Below, piece by piece: positions 1 to 6,332 of a stretch of 8,885 bases of DNA. Source of the DNA: CAYXPG01 sp964564845. Its GTDB lineage: Bacteria > Planctomycetota > Phycisphaerae > Sedimentisphaerales > Anaerobacaceae. The notes beneath the pieces are model-generated. The model saw only the letters and a list, made by a program, of their open reading frames with translations. It had not been told where the DNA came from and did not search any database. The stretch lies in contig CAZMCN010000091.1 of NCBI GenBank assembly GCA_964564845.1, forward strand, positions 1-8,885, read 5' to 3'. The stretch's first letter is position 1. Each line of letters opens with the position of its first letter. Both the position numbers and the translations under genes were made by a program.

Positions 1-384
1 GGTCATATTCGGCAGACAGTTCATCACCGCAATATCCTCTATAGAGTGATGCGTCATCCCCGCCGGCCCGTATGTAAGACCTCCACCGACCCCGACTATT
101 GTTACCGGCAGTTCGGGATAGCACAAATCCACCCGGATTTGCTCAAAGCAGCGCATTGTTACGAACGGAACAATGCCGTAAACAAATACCTTTTTCCCGC
201 TAAGAGCCAATCCCGAAGCCATCCCAATCATCGAAGCTTCAGAAATCCCTGCATTAAGATAGCGCTCGGAAAACTGCTTCTGGAATTCGTCGAAAACGTG
301 AAATCCCGTATCGGCGACCAGAACGTGTATCGAACCGTCCTGTTCCATCAGTTCCGTAAGTTTATTTAAAAATGCTATTCTCAT
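1..384 (-). CDS. Transketolase C-terminal subunit (pyrimidine domain), 3' end cut by window edge
   Basis: This is the first 128 codons of the second half of a split transketolase; the rest lies beyond position 1. The family transfers two-carbon ketol units between sugars with thiamine diphosphate, in the cytoplasm. The visible part is the pyrimidine-binding domain. It begins MRIAFLNKLTELME. The segment NAGISEASMIGMASGLALSG contains the Glu (ISE) expected to activate the thiamine aminopyrimidine. It is followed by YGIVPFVTMRCFEQIR and the family signature GPAGMTHHSIEDIAVMNCLPNM. The ATG at 384-382 overlaps the TGA of the N-terminal subunit (ATGA, 381-384), so the two subunits are almost certainly translationally coupled and made in equal amounts. 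The substrate cannot be read from the sequence. An operon with a glycosyltransferase suggests a special sugar precursor rather than the housekeeping pentose phosphate enzyme. Confidence 0.93.
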   Translation of the reverse strand, partial: MRIAFLNKLTELMEQDGSIHVLVADTGFHVFDEFQKQFSERYLNAGISEASMIGMASGLALSGKKVFVYGIVPFVTMRCFEQIRVDLCYPELPVTIVGVGGGLTYGPAGMTHHSIEDIAVMNCLPNMT

Positions 385-1187
385 TTGGGGCCGTCCAGTT
401 CGTCGGTAAATGGTTTGACCTTTTCAGCCGGCACCGAGAAATAGTGCCAGCTCAGGTTGTCCTCCATTTCCGAAACTCCTTTACCTTTAATGGTATGAGC
501 AATTACTGCCGATGGCCTGCCGACAGCAAACGGAACCGCACCCAGTGCATTAATCAGTTGGCGCAGGTTGTGCCCGTCAACTTCCCTCACCTCCCAGCCA
601 AAGGCTGAAAACTTCGGTACCAATGTTTCTATCGGTTGAATGTCCTCTGCCCGGCCGTAACCCTGAAGGCTGTTGGCATCGATTATAATTGTGATGTTGT
701 CCAAAACTAATCTTGCAGCTAACATCGCACCTTCCCAGACGCTTCCTTCTTGGCACTCGCCGTCGCCCATAAGAACGAAAATGCGATAGGTCTTGTTGTC
801 GTGTTTCGCCGCCATTGCCATACCGACAGCAACGGGAAGTCCATGACCAAGTGAGCCGGTGGAGACCTCGACACCGGCTACCGTGTTTTGACAGGGATGC
901 CCCGTAAGGGTACTGCCGTCGGCAAGGTAATCTTTCAACAACGACATATCGATAAAGCCCTTTTTTGCCAGTGCCGCATACAAAGCAGAGGCGGCGTGTC
1001 CCTTGGAGAGAATAAACCTGTCACGTGCAGGGTCGTCCGGCGAAGTAATATTCATTACCTCAAAATAAAGAACCGCTAAAATATCGGCGGCAGACATAGC
1101 TGAACCCACATTGCTCCCCCTCTGATGCATTCTCACTATGTTTTTACGCAGTTCAGTAGCAATTGTTTTCAGTTCATCTGACGTCAT
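381..1187 (-). CDS. Transketolase N-terminal (diphosphate-binding) subunit
   Basis: This 268-residue protein is the PP-binding half of a split transketolase; single-chain enzymes are about 650 residues. The thiamine diphosphate/Mg motif is GDG at residues 141-143, followed by N172 (IDANSLQ). Other family landmarks are KGH at 62-64, TGHP at 95-98, TGSLGHG at 110-116, and near the C-terminus HTIKGKGVSEMEDN followed by WH. One key position is unusual: the first conserved His of the family (usually GHxG or SHxG before LSxxDIL) is Asn here, in GSNVGSAMSAADIL (N26, codon AAT). The start is ATG, with AGGAG on the minus strand at 1201-1197 and an 8-nt spacer. The gene lies 80 bp after the glycosyltransferase and overlaps the C subunit by ATGA. 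Its role in a glycan or sugar-nucleotide pathway is inferred from context only. Confidence 0.94.
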   Translation of the reverse strand: MTSDELKTIATELRKNIVRMHQRGSNVGSAMSAADILAVLYFEVMNITSPDDPARDRFILSKGHAASALYAALAKKGFIDMSLLKDYLADGSTLTGHPCQNTVAGVEVSTGSLGHGLPVAVGMAMAAKHDNKTYRIFVLMGDGECQEGSVWEGAMLAARLVLDNITIIIDANSLQGYGRAEDIQPIETLVPKFSAFGWEVREVDGHNLRQLINALGAVPFAVGRPSAVIAHTIKGKGVSEMEDNLSWHYFSVPAEKVKPFTDELDGPK

Positions 1188-1214
1188 TTTGTCCGCTCCT
1201 TGGCGGTAAAATTG

Positions 1215-1264
1215 CCAATCTTCGATTTACAATGGCAGATTGGAAATCGACAATCGACAATCAA
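1215..1264. repeat. Interleaved inverted repeats plus heptamer tandem in the GT9-transketolase gap
   Basis: On the plus strand CCAATCT (1215-1221) and TCGATTT (1222-1228) are followed, after 8 bases, by AGATTGG (1237-1243) and AAATCGA (1244-1250). CCAATCT pairs perfectly with AGATTGG, and TCGATTT with AAATCGA, so the two 7-bp stems cross and exclude each other. A short tandem of ATCGACA (about 2.5 copies, 1246-1264) follows. It could be a pair of alternative RNA stems or a copy of a low-complexity GATT-type intergenic repeat. I cannot tell which. Confidence 0.6.
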
Positions 1265-1267
1265 GTC

Positions 1268-2206
1268 TCAGTCTATCCCCCAATCGTTTATAGCATCAAG
1301 AACCATCTGAGCGGATATGTATTTCATACAGCAATCATTGAAAGCACATTCAGCCTTGAAGCAGGGTATGCAATCCCGCTCAAGATTCGGTTGCAGCATC
1401 CGCAGATTCTTGTGCGGCGATTGCTCGGTCACCGGCGTCGGCCCGAACAGACCCAGCACCTTTTTGCCTAAAGCAATGCCTAAGTAAATCGCCAATGAAT
1501 CGTTCGTAATTAACATCCGGCAGGAATTAATCCACTCCATATATCCTTTAAGGTCGTTAAGGTGCTGCTGATAGGTAAAAGTATATTTGCCCTCAACCAG
1601 TTTCTCTAATTCTCTCCAGTATTCCATCGGCCAGGCCTTTACCGGCAGCAGTTTGCCCACATGAACGTTGAAACCTAAGTCGTATTGAGCTTTGCTGGCA
1701 GGCTTGTATCCAAGCATATAACTCTGGCCATCCCATTTGGCTCCCAGTATGCTGTACAACATTTCAGCCCAGGGCCTGTCGTTGAGCTTTTTCAGGTCCT
1801 CGCGGCTGGCAATATTCAGCACCTCATGTGCACGCTCATATGCTTCGGCCGCACCCTTTTCCTCATCGAACCGAAAGCCGTAGTGACTCCAAGCATTAAT
1901 CTTATTGACCAGCGCACAAATTCCGGGAACTTTTTCCAGATTGATTACCTTGTCGAACCGCTCGCTCTCAAGCTGGAGTGTGCTTAATAAATCGAAAGTA
2001 AGTAGGCGGTCGATATAGGGATTGCCTTCGAGAAGTGGAAGTGCCGCCTTATCTGTCAGCCACGTAACATGGTCGTCTTTGAAAAGATGAAGAACAACTG
2101 TCGTCCTCAGAACGTCCCCAAGACTGCACGTTTGCCCGATTTCCGGAATGAGAGTTTCGGAATAGCCGAGCTTTATTATAAGTATTTTATGTTTCTTCTT
2201 AGCCAA
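1268..2206 (-). CDS. Glycosyltransferase family 9 (heptosyltransferase-like)
   Basis: This 312-residue GT9 protein has the WaaC/WaaF fold of ADP-heptose:LPS heptosyltransferases. It is expected to act at the inner face of the membrane on a lipid- or polysaccharide-linked acceptor. Two hallmarks are visible: SLGDVLRTT at 28-36 in the N-terminal domain, and TNDSLAIYLGIALGKKVLGL (234-253) leading into FGPT (254-257) in the nucleotide-sugar-binding domain. A late cysteine cluster (C279, C282, C287, C292, C293, in CIPCF and CCMK) is typical of a GT9 subgroup. Between IIKLG and SLGD there are about 13 extra residues (YSETLIPEIGQTC) where classical members run straight on. The start is TTG at 2206-2204, chosen because there is no ATG before the conserved core; no clear Shine-Dalgarno is seen. 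It begins 17 bp after the radical SAM gene, so the two are co-transcribed. The actual sugar donor is unknown. Confidence 0.9.
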   Translation of the reverse strand: MAKKKHKILIIKLGYSETLIPEIGQTCSLGDVLRTTVVLHLFKDDHVTWLTDKAALPLLEGNPYIDRLLTFDLLSTLQLESERFDKVINLEKVPGICALVNKINAWSHYGFRFDEEKGAAEAYERAHEVLNIASREDLKKLNDRPWAEMLYSILGAKWDGQSYMLGYKPASKAQYDLGFNVHVGKLLPVKAWPMEYWRELEKLVEGKYTFTYQQHLNDLKGYMEWINSCRMLITNDSLAIYLGIALGKKVLGLFGPTPVTEQSPHKNLRMLQPNLERDCIPCFKAECAFNDCCMKYISAQMVLDAINDWGID

Positions 2207-2223
2207 TTTGCGATTGCTTTTAA

Positions 2224-3282
2224 TTAAATAAAATTATCATGGGGCCGGGGATGTTTCAAACGCCAAAGGTATTTATTACATTCATCCATCCGGCAAATAT
2301 CCCGGCACGAATCAATATCTAATTCGTTTTCTATAAATGACAGAACCGATTTTCTCCTCTGACCTCTCCATATGTCTTTCAGGCTTTCATTATTTGTGTT
2401 ACCGAGCAGAAATCTTGGGTCACCTGCAAAGACGTTGCATTCGTAAATATCTCCGTTGGCGCAAACAAAACAAAGAAAGTGCGTTCCGTAGCATTTGCGG
2501 TATTGCTTCTTTGCCCCTACCTTCTTCATCGAGCCGGCCCGAAAAATCATCTTGAATGACTTATCTTCAAGGGCGTTACATTCCTTTTCCAGTTCTGTAA
2601 AACGACTGTAATCGATACTCATTTTGTTTTCACTCAAAGGATGCTGCGAATATGGCTTAACGCTGAAGTAGTCCACTCCTATCTCTTTAAAGCGACGGGC
2701 AAGGTCAACCACACCGTCAGCGTTATCATCAAGAAGAACAAGTTGTGAGCCGATAGTCAGCTCCAGACCCAACCTGCGTTTTCGCTTTACTGCACCTGTT
2801 ATATTTGCTATGACACGCTCGAACATCTCAGGACCCGTGCCGTGAATATGGGCATAGTTATCCGGGGTATATCCATTGACCGAAAATCGAATCCATTCCA
2901 GACCGTCAATCAGACCGATATTCTTGTCCGTCAGCATCAGACCGTTAGTTGTAACTGATGCGCTCATCAGTTCTGTTGCAAAGCTGATAATCTCTTCTGC
3001 ATCCGGATGAAGCAGCGGCTCACCATGACCGCTGAACATAATTGACTTGTTGCCCAGACTATGCAGGTCACTGATAATTTTCTTAGCCAAAGCTGTATCA
3101 ATCAAATCATCCGTCTTGTTGACTAAATAGTCCACACCACAGAAAATACATTGGCAGTTGCACTTGCTGCAGAGCTCCATCTCCGTATAAATAGGCCCCT
3201 TTGTAACACCCTGCTCGAGCCAATAACCCAGTTCCCTGGGATGGTACATCAGCTTCTGTTTATCGAAATTCGCATCGAACAT
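2224..3282 (-). CDS. Radical SAM/SPASM-domain protein (promoter-proximal gene of the glycan operon)
   Basis: This 352-residue enzyme is predicted to use S-adenosylmethionine and a 4Fe-4S cluster for radical chemistry. The radical SAM motif CxxxCxxC is C41-C45-C48 (in CNCQCIFC), with two further cysteines at 38 and 43. The SAM-binding GGEP-type motif is GHGEP at 85-89, and a barrel continues to about residue 250. The C-terminus is a SPASM domain with cysteines at 264, 271, 274, 282, 326, 330 and 335, which would hold one or two auxiliary clusters. It includes the typical ANGDIYECN...LLGN...LKDIW pattern. SPASM enzymes modify peptides, enzymes or sugars, and nothing here fixes the substrate. 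Being first in an operon with GT9 and transketolase suggests a carbohydrate, but this is inference. The ATG at 3282 has no obvious Shine-Dalgarno; M12 is an alternative start. Confidence 0.9.
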   Translation of the reverse strand: MFDANFDKQKLMYHPRELGYWLEQGVTKGPIYTEMELCSKCNCQCIFCGVDYLVNKTDDLIDTALAKKIISDLHSLGNKSIMFSGHGEPLLHPDAEEIISFATELMSASVTTNGLMLTDKNIGLIDGLEWIRFSVNGYTPDNYAHIHGTGPEMFERVIANITGAVKRKRRLGLELTIGSQLVLLDDNADGVVDLARRFKEIGVDYFSVKPYSQHPLSENKMSIDYSRFTELEKECNALEDKSFKMIFRAGSMKKVGAKKQYRKCYGTHFLCFVCANGDIYECNVFAGDPRFLLGNTNNESLKDIWRGQRRKSVLSFIENELDIDSCRDICRMDECNKYLWRLKHPRPHDNFI

Positions 3283-3380
3283 TAACAGGGCTGTCCCGAA
3301 AAGTAATTATATCTAAAACCTTTTTTACCGCAGTGCAGAACAGAGCTTACCGCCTCATACCACAGTCAAACTTAAACTAT

Positions 3381-3409
3381 ATTATCCCAAAATTCGGTCT
3401 TAATGTCAA
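3381..3409 (-). promoter_or_regulatory. Strong sigma70-type promoter of the radical SAM-GT9-transketolase operon
   Basis: On the minus strand a perfect -35 TTGACA (3409-3404) is separated by 17 bp from GATAAT (3386-3381), which is preceded by TGG (an extended -10). Transcription would start near 3374, giving a leader of about 90 nt. A second perfect TATAAT (3311-3306) lies in that leader but has no convincing -35. Confidence 0.75.
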
Positions 3410-3669
3410 ATTAAAGTTGTATAAGTATATGTGATAAACGGTGTTCTTTTTGCTTGTAAGCATTTTTCCCCATTATATTTATTATAGCCTGACAATATCG
3501 GACTATCAATCCGGCGTTACCGTCCAACATTACCCCATAGCCGTCATAGCTATAAGTTGTCGTCGGAATTTGGCCAGGGTATCAAAAAAAAATCGTATAA
3601 ATACAGGACAGAATAGTTTTGATGTTCTGAAAATGTGATATGCCTTTTATAGTGCTCACGATTGAAATT
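3410..3669. other. AT-rich intergenic stretch without recognised features
   Basis: This is the upstream half of the divergent region between the two radical SAM genes. A 65-codon plus-strand frame (3441-3638) exists but has no ribosome binding site, and its translation does not look protein-like. An A9 run is at about 3585-3593. I see no RNA gene, repeat or convincing promoter here. Confidence 0.6.
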
Positions 3670-3728
3670 TCCCGTTTGTTCGCGGGAGAGTACCTTTAAA
3701 ACAATAAGTTACAATCCCCGTCGCGGGA
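3670..3728 (+). promoter_or_regulatory. Duplicated small CCCG/CGGGA hairpin upstream of the second radical SAM gene
   Basis: Two small stem-loops lie in the same orientation. The first is TCCCG (3670-3674) with CGGGA (3683-3687) and an 8-nt loop. The second is CCCG (3717-3720) with CGGG (3724-3727) and a TCG loop. Each is followed by a related tail (TACCtTTAA at 3691-3699; TACCcTTAA at 3735-3743), so a unit of roughly 45 bp appears duplicated and diverged. The position upstream of a promoter suggests a tandem operator. Function unproven. Confidence 0.5.
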
Positions 3729-3753
3729 AGTTATTACCCTTAAGGGTATAACT
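3729..3753. promoter_or_regulatory. 25-bp palindrome abutting a promoter (candidate operator)
   Basis: The core TACCCTTAAGGGTA (3735-3748) is a perfect 14-bp palindrome. It is extended by AGTTA (3729-3733) on the left and TAACT (3749-3753) on the right, with a single unpaired T at 3734. It ends one base before the -35 box of the promoter at 3755-3783, a typical place for a dimeric regulator. With no T-tract after it, it is not a terminator. Confidence 0.6.
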
Positions 3754-3754
3754 C

Positions 3755-3783
3755 TTGCAAAATAAAGCTGAATAATGTAAAAT
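3755..3783 (+). promoter_or_regulatory. Promoter of the second radical SAM gene
   Basis: TTGCAA (3755-3760), a 17-bp spacer and TAAAAT (3778-3783) match sigma70 boxes at 4/6 and 5/6. The predicted start near 3790 would give a leader of about 15 nt to the ATG at 3806, or 55 nt to the ATG at 3845. Confidence 0.55.
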
Positions 3784-3805
3784 ATACAATGCAGGATTAG
3801 AGCAG

Positions 3806-4726
3806 ATGACCGACCCAGAAATGCGTATTAATAAGGAATCAAATATGACAACACCAAAGGGAACAGACTTGCCTGCCATTGAATTGCCGCAAAGTTATGG
3901 CTATGTAGCTGCCTTTCTGACATTAGGCTGCAATCTCAACTGTTCCTTCTGCATTAACAGATTCGACAATTTCCGCACCCATGAAAAGCGAATGACCGCC
4001 CGGCAATGGCTGCGAGGACTCAACCGGATAATCTCGAAGCCCGACCTGCCGATAACCCTCCAGGGTGGTGAGCCGAGCCTGCACAAAGGCTTTTATGAAA
4101 TCATCAACGGCCTCCGAAGCGACCTGAACATTGACATCCTTACCAATCTGCAGTTCGATGTCGAGCAGTTTATGGCCAACGTCCCGCCCCAGAGGGTTCG
4201 ACGCGAAGCACCGTATGCCTCAATTCGCGCCTCGTATCATCCTATGGTTATGGAACTTGATGATATCAAGGCAAAGGTGTTGTTGCTGCTGGAGAAAGGC
4301 TATTCGGTCGGCATCTGGGGCGTAGAACACCCATCACAAATTGAGGAGATTAAACGTGCGCAGCCGGAATGTATCGCCGCCGGAATCGACTTTCGAACCA
4401 AGCAATTCCTCGGCCGTCACGAAGGTAAACTCTACGGAACCTACAAGTATCCCAAGGCCATAACAGGAAAAATCGGCCATAAGGTCGAATGTAAAACAAC
4501 CGAATTAATCATCGGCCCATCAGGTTCTATCTACCGTTGTCACAGCGACCTTTATAACGGACGAGAGCCGATAGGAAACATCCTCGATGAAAACTTTGAC
4601 ATCGAGGACGTCTTTCGTCCCTGCGACGTCTTCGGACTCTGCAATCCCTGTGATATCAAGATTAAGACCAATCGCTTTCAGCAGTTTGGCCATACCTCAG
4701 TCGAGATAAAATTCGATTCTGAATGA
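3806..4726 (+). CDS. Radical SAM protein with C-terminal SPASM/twitch-like cluster region
   Basis: This 306-residue predicted radical SAM enzyme has its CxxxCxxC motif at C42-C46-C49 (GCNLNCSFC) and a canonical GGEP at 87-90. The C-terminal part has cysteines at 229, 245, 273, 279 and 282 (IYRCHSD, LCNPCD), consistent with an auxiliary Fe-S cluster in a SPASM or twitch domain. It is shorter than the radical SAM protein at 2224-3282 and shares only the family motifs with it, so it is not a recent duplicate. Substrate unknown. Two starts are possible: ATG 3806 (weak AGGA 9 nt upstream) or ATG 3845, with a better AAGGA at 3833-3837 and a 7-nt spacer. The longer form is listed, but the shorter one, losing 13 residues before any conserved motif, may be real. 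It is a lone gene with its own promoter and operator-like elements, converging on dprA. Confidence 0.88.
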   Translation: MTDPEMRINKESNMTTPKGTDLPAIELPQSYGYVAAFLTLGCNLNCSFCINRFDNFRTHEKRMTARQWLRGLNRIISKPDLPITLQGGEPSLHKGFYEIINGLRSDLNIDILTNLQFDVEQFMANVPPQRVRREAPYASIRASYHPMVMELDDIKAKVLLLLEKGYSVGIWGVEHPSQIEEIKRAQPECIAAGIDFRTKQFLGRHEGKLYGTYKYPKAITGKIGHKVECKTTELIIGPSGSIYRCHSDLYNGREPIGNILDENFDIEDVFRPCDVFGLCNPCDIKIKTNRFQQFGHTSVEIKFDSE

Positions 4727-4774
4727 CTCTCTATTGCGAAAACTTCATCAGAACTTAAAAACCCAATACTTCCT

Positions 4775-4784
4775 CCCCCCCCCC
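4775..4784. repeat. C10 homopolymer between convergent genes
   Basis: A run of ten C lies in the 103-bp gap between the radical SAM stop (4726) and the dprA stop (4830). It is non-coding, so length changes would not shift any frame. No convincing intrinsic terminator stem is seen in this gap; a T7 run sits on the minus strand at 4827-4821, just after the dprA stop. Confidence 0.7.
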
Positions 4785-4829
4785 GAAAATATATTAGCAT
4801 TTGGCTCGTGTAGGTATGAGAAAAAAAGT

Positions 4830-5984
4830 CTAATTTCGAACAAATAAACTGCCTGGCAATTGTTTTATCAACCCCTTAAGCTGCAGCGATATCAGACCGG
4901 CATTTGTATTGCCCGGCAGTAAATCCGTCCCGGCGATTATCTGCTCCAGATGCAGCGGCTCTTTGTTTAGATAATCATAAATCATTCTTTCAGATTCGCT
5001 GAGGTTAAACTGACTCGCATCAAACAAAGACTCTTCTACTCTTTCAGACGTCTTTTTTGCCGCCACACTTATATGGCTTTGCAGCTGCTCGCCGATATAA
5101 CCAAGCGCCTCGGCTACGTCCTCCACAGATTCGACCAGTTTCGCTCCCTGCTTGAGTAGCCGGTTCGAACCCCTGCTCAACGGCGAATCAATCTTGCCCG
5201 GCACAGCCATAACTTCTCTACCGTTTTCCATAGCAGCTTCGGCAGTAATTAACGCACCGGAATTTAATCCTGCCTCGATAACTATTGTCCCAAGTGACAG
5301 CCCCGCTATTATTCTGTTTCGAGGCGGAAAATTTTCAGATAATGGCTCATACCCAAGCGGCAATTCGCTGATACAGGCGCCGGATTCGGCTATAAGCTCA
5401 AATAGTTTTTTATTTTCCGGCGGAAAGACAGTCCCCAGCCCGCAGCCCTGAACCGCTATTGTCCGTCCCCCGCCGGCCAGTGCACCCTGATGTGCATAAG
5501 TATCTATACCACGTGCCATCCCTGAACAAATCGTAAAGCCGGCTGAACTTAACAAATGGGCGAATCGAGATGCCTGCTCCTGACCGTACAGACCGCACCG
5601 CCGCGAACCGACTATCGCAACACTCAAATTATCAGCGCTGCTTAAACTGCCCTTGATATAAAGAATCGGCGGTGGGTCATAAATCCGCTTCAATAATGCA
5701 GGATAACGCTCATCGGCATGATTGATTATCCAGACCCCGAGTCTCTCAGCCCTCTCCAACTCTCTTGCCGTATCGAACCTGTCCCGCGTTGCGGCGATTT
5801 TCTCGGCACGGTTAAAACCTATTCCATCTACTTTTGTCAGTTCGCTTACCGAAGCACCTAAAGCCGCATCCACCGAGCCGAAATGCTTCAGAATCCTTCC
5901 AAAAGTGGTCGGCCCGGCGCTGTCAGCCCTGATTAATTTGAGCCATTGTTCAATGTCAGCAGAATTATGCCGCTTTTGAGCCAT
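4830..5984 (-). CDS. dprA: DNA-processing protein A (DprA/Smf)
   Basis: DprA binds incoming single-stranded DNA during natural transformation, protects it and loads RecA; the family is also kept in many bacteria not known to be competent. The 384 residues fit the usual length. An N-terminal helix-hairpin-helix region includes VDGIGFNRAEKI (52-63). The Rossmann-like core runs from about 90 to 295, with VGSRRCGLYG (125-134), SGMARGIDTYAHQGAL (154-169), NFPPRNRIIAGLS (218-230), NSGALITAEA (241-250) and AVPG (260-263). A C-terminal winged-helix-like DML1 segment (about 325-384) ends in LKGLIKQLPGSLFVRN. All core motifs are intact. The ATG at 5984 has no clear Shine-Dalgarno, but a promoter lies 34-61 bp upstream. 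It stands alone on the minus strand without topA or other common partners nearby. Confidence 0.96.
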   Translation of the reverse strand: MAQKRHNSADIEQWLKLIRADSAGPTTFGRILKHFGSVDAALGASVSELTKVDGIGFNRAEKIAATRDRFDTARELERAERLGVWIINHADERYPALLKRIYDPPPILYIKGSLSSADNLSVAIVGSRRCGLYGQEQASRFAHLLSSAGFTICSGMARGIDTYAHQGALAGGGRTIAVQGCGLGTVFPPENKKLFELIAESGACISELPLGYEPLSENFPPRNRIIAGLSLGTIVIEAGLNSGALITAEAAMENGREVMAVPGKIDSPLSRGSNRLLKQGAKLVESVEDVAEALGYIGEQLQSHISVAAKKTSERVEESLFDASQFNLSESERMIYDYLNKEPLHLEQIIAGTDLLPGNTNAGLISLQLKGLIKQLPGSLFVRN

Positions 5985-6015
5985 ATTAAATGCCGCTTGA
6001 AAAAGTAATCCAGCC

Positions 6016-6045
6016 GGATTTTATCTAAAAATCCTCGATGGTCAA
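6016..6045 (-). promoter_or_regulatory. dprA promoter with an inverted repeat over the -10 box
   Basis: On the minus strand TTGACC (6045-6040), a 16-bp spacer and TAAAAT (6023-6018) resemble sigma70 boxes (5/6 each). A perfect inverted repeat, GGATTTT (6016-6022) and AAAATCC (6028-6034) with a 5-bp centre, covers the -10 element and would suit a repressor site. Repression is inference. Confidence 0.55.
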
Positions 6046-6332
6046 CAGAAATTAGTTTTTGGCAGGGGGAAAAATCAATAGTTCGGTAATCTTAGAGGAT
6101 ATCAACAACCTGGATATTTTATGGGCAGTCGTAATAACGCTGCCAACCACCTATAGGGGATTGCCGGCCTGGCAAGCCGGTAGAGAAAACCCCTTGTTTT
6201 ATTTATACTCAATGGCTGTCCTCTCAAAACAGTCCCCTTTCCTTCTCAACATCACTGCTTGTCGTGAGCGAACCTGTCCTGAGTGCAACCGAAGGAGTCG
6301 AACGGCACCAAAGCCGAGCAGTAAGAGCGCGA
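6046..6332. other. Gene-free intergenic region with stem-loop and dispersed repeat
   Basis: The region lies between the dprA promoter and the end of the lipoprotein operon. A nested stem-loop occupies 6155-6194: outer AGGGG (6155-6159)/CCCCT (6190-6194), inner CCGGC (6164-6168)/GCCGG (6176-6180). It is followed on the plus strand by a T-rich stretch, but no plus-strand gene precedes it. A 98-codon plus frame from 6059 is interrupted by repeat sequence and has no ribosome binding site, so I do not call it a gene. Confidence 0.55.
6261..6305. repeat. Short dispersed-type repeat with three GAG-(Y)-GAAC-like words
   Basis: GAGCGAAC (6266-6273), GAGTGCAAC (6281-6289) and GAGTCGAAC (6295-6303) occur in one 45-bp stretch together with CTGTCCT and CGAAGGA. 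This matches the general look of the CCTGAGCGnAGTCGAAGG-type intergenic repeats I know from many environmental genomes. Only one copy is in this window, so its dispersal cannot be shown here. Confidence 0.45.

Noticed and set aside
46..369. Plus-strand 107-codon frame
   Set aside because: It is antisense to the transketolase C-terminal subunit, whose translation matches the family clearly; this frame does not look protein-like.
3441..3638. Plus-strand 65-codon frame in the divergent intergenic region
   Set aside because: There is no ribosome binding site, and the AT-rich composition gives an unconvincing protein; likely chance.
3729..3753. Intrinsic terminator
   Set aside because: The palindrome is not followed by a T-tract on either strand, and no gene ends nearby; it sits just upstream of a promoter.
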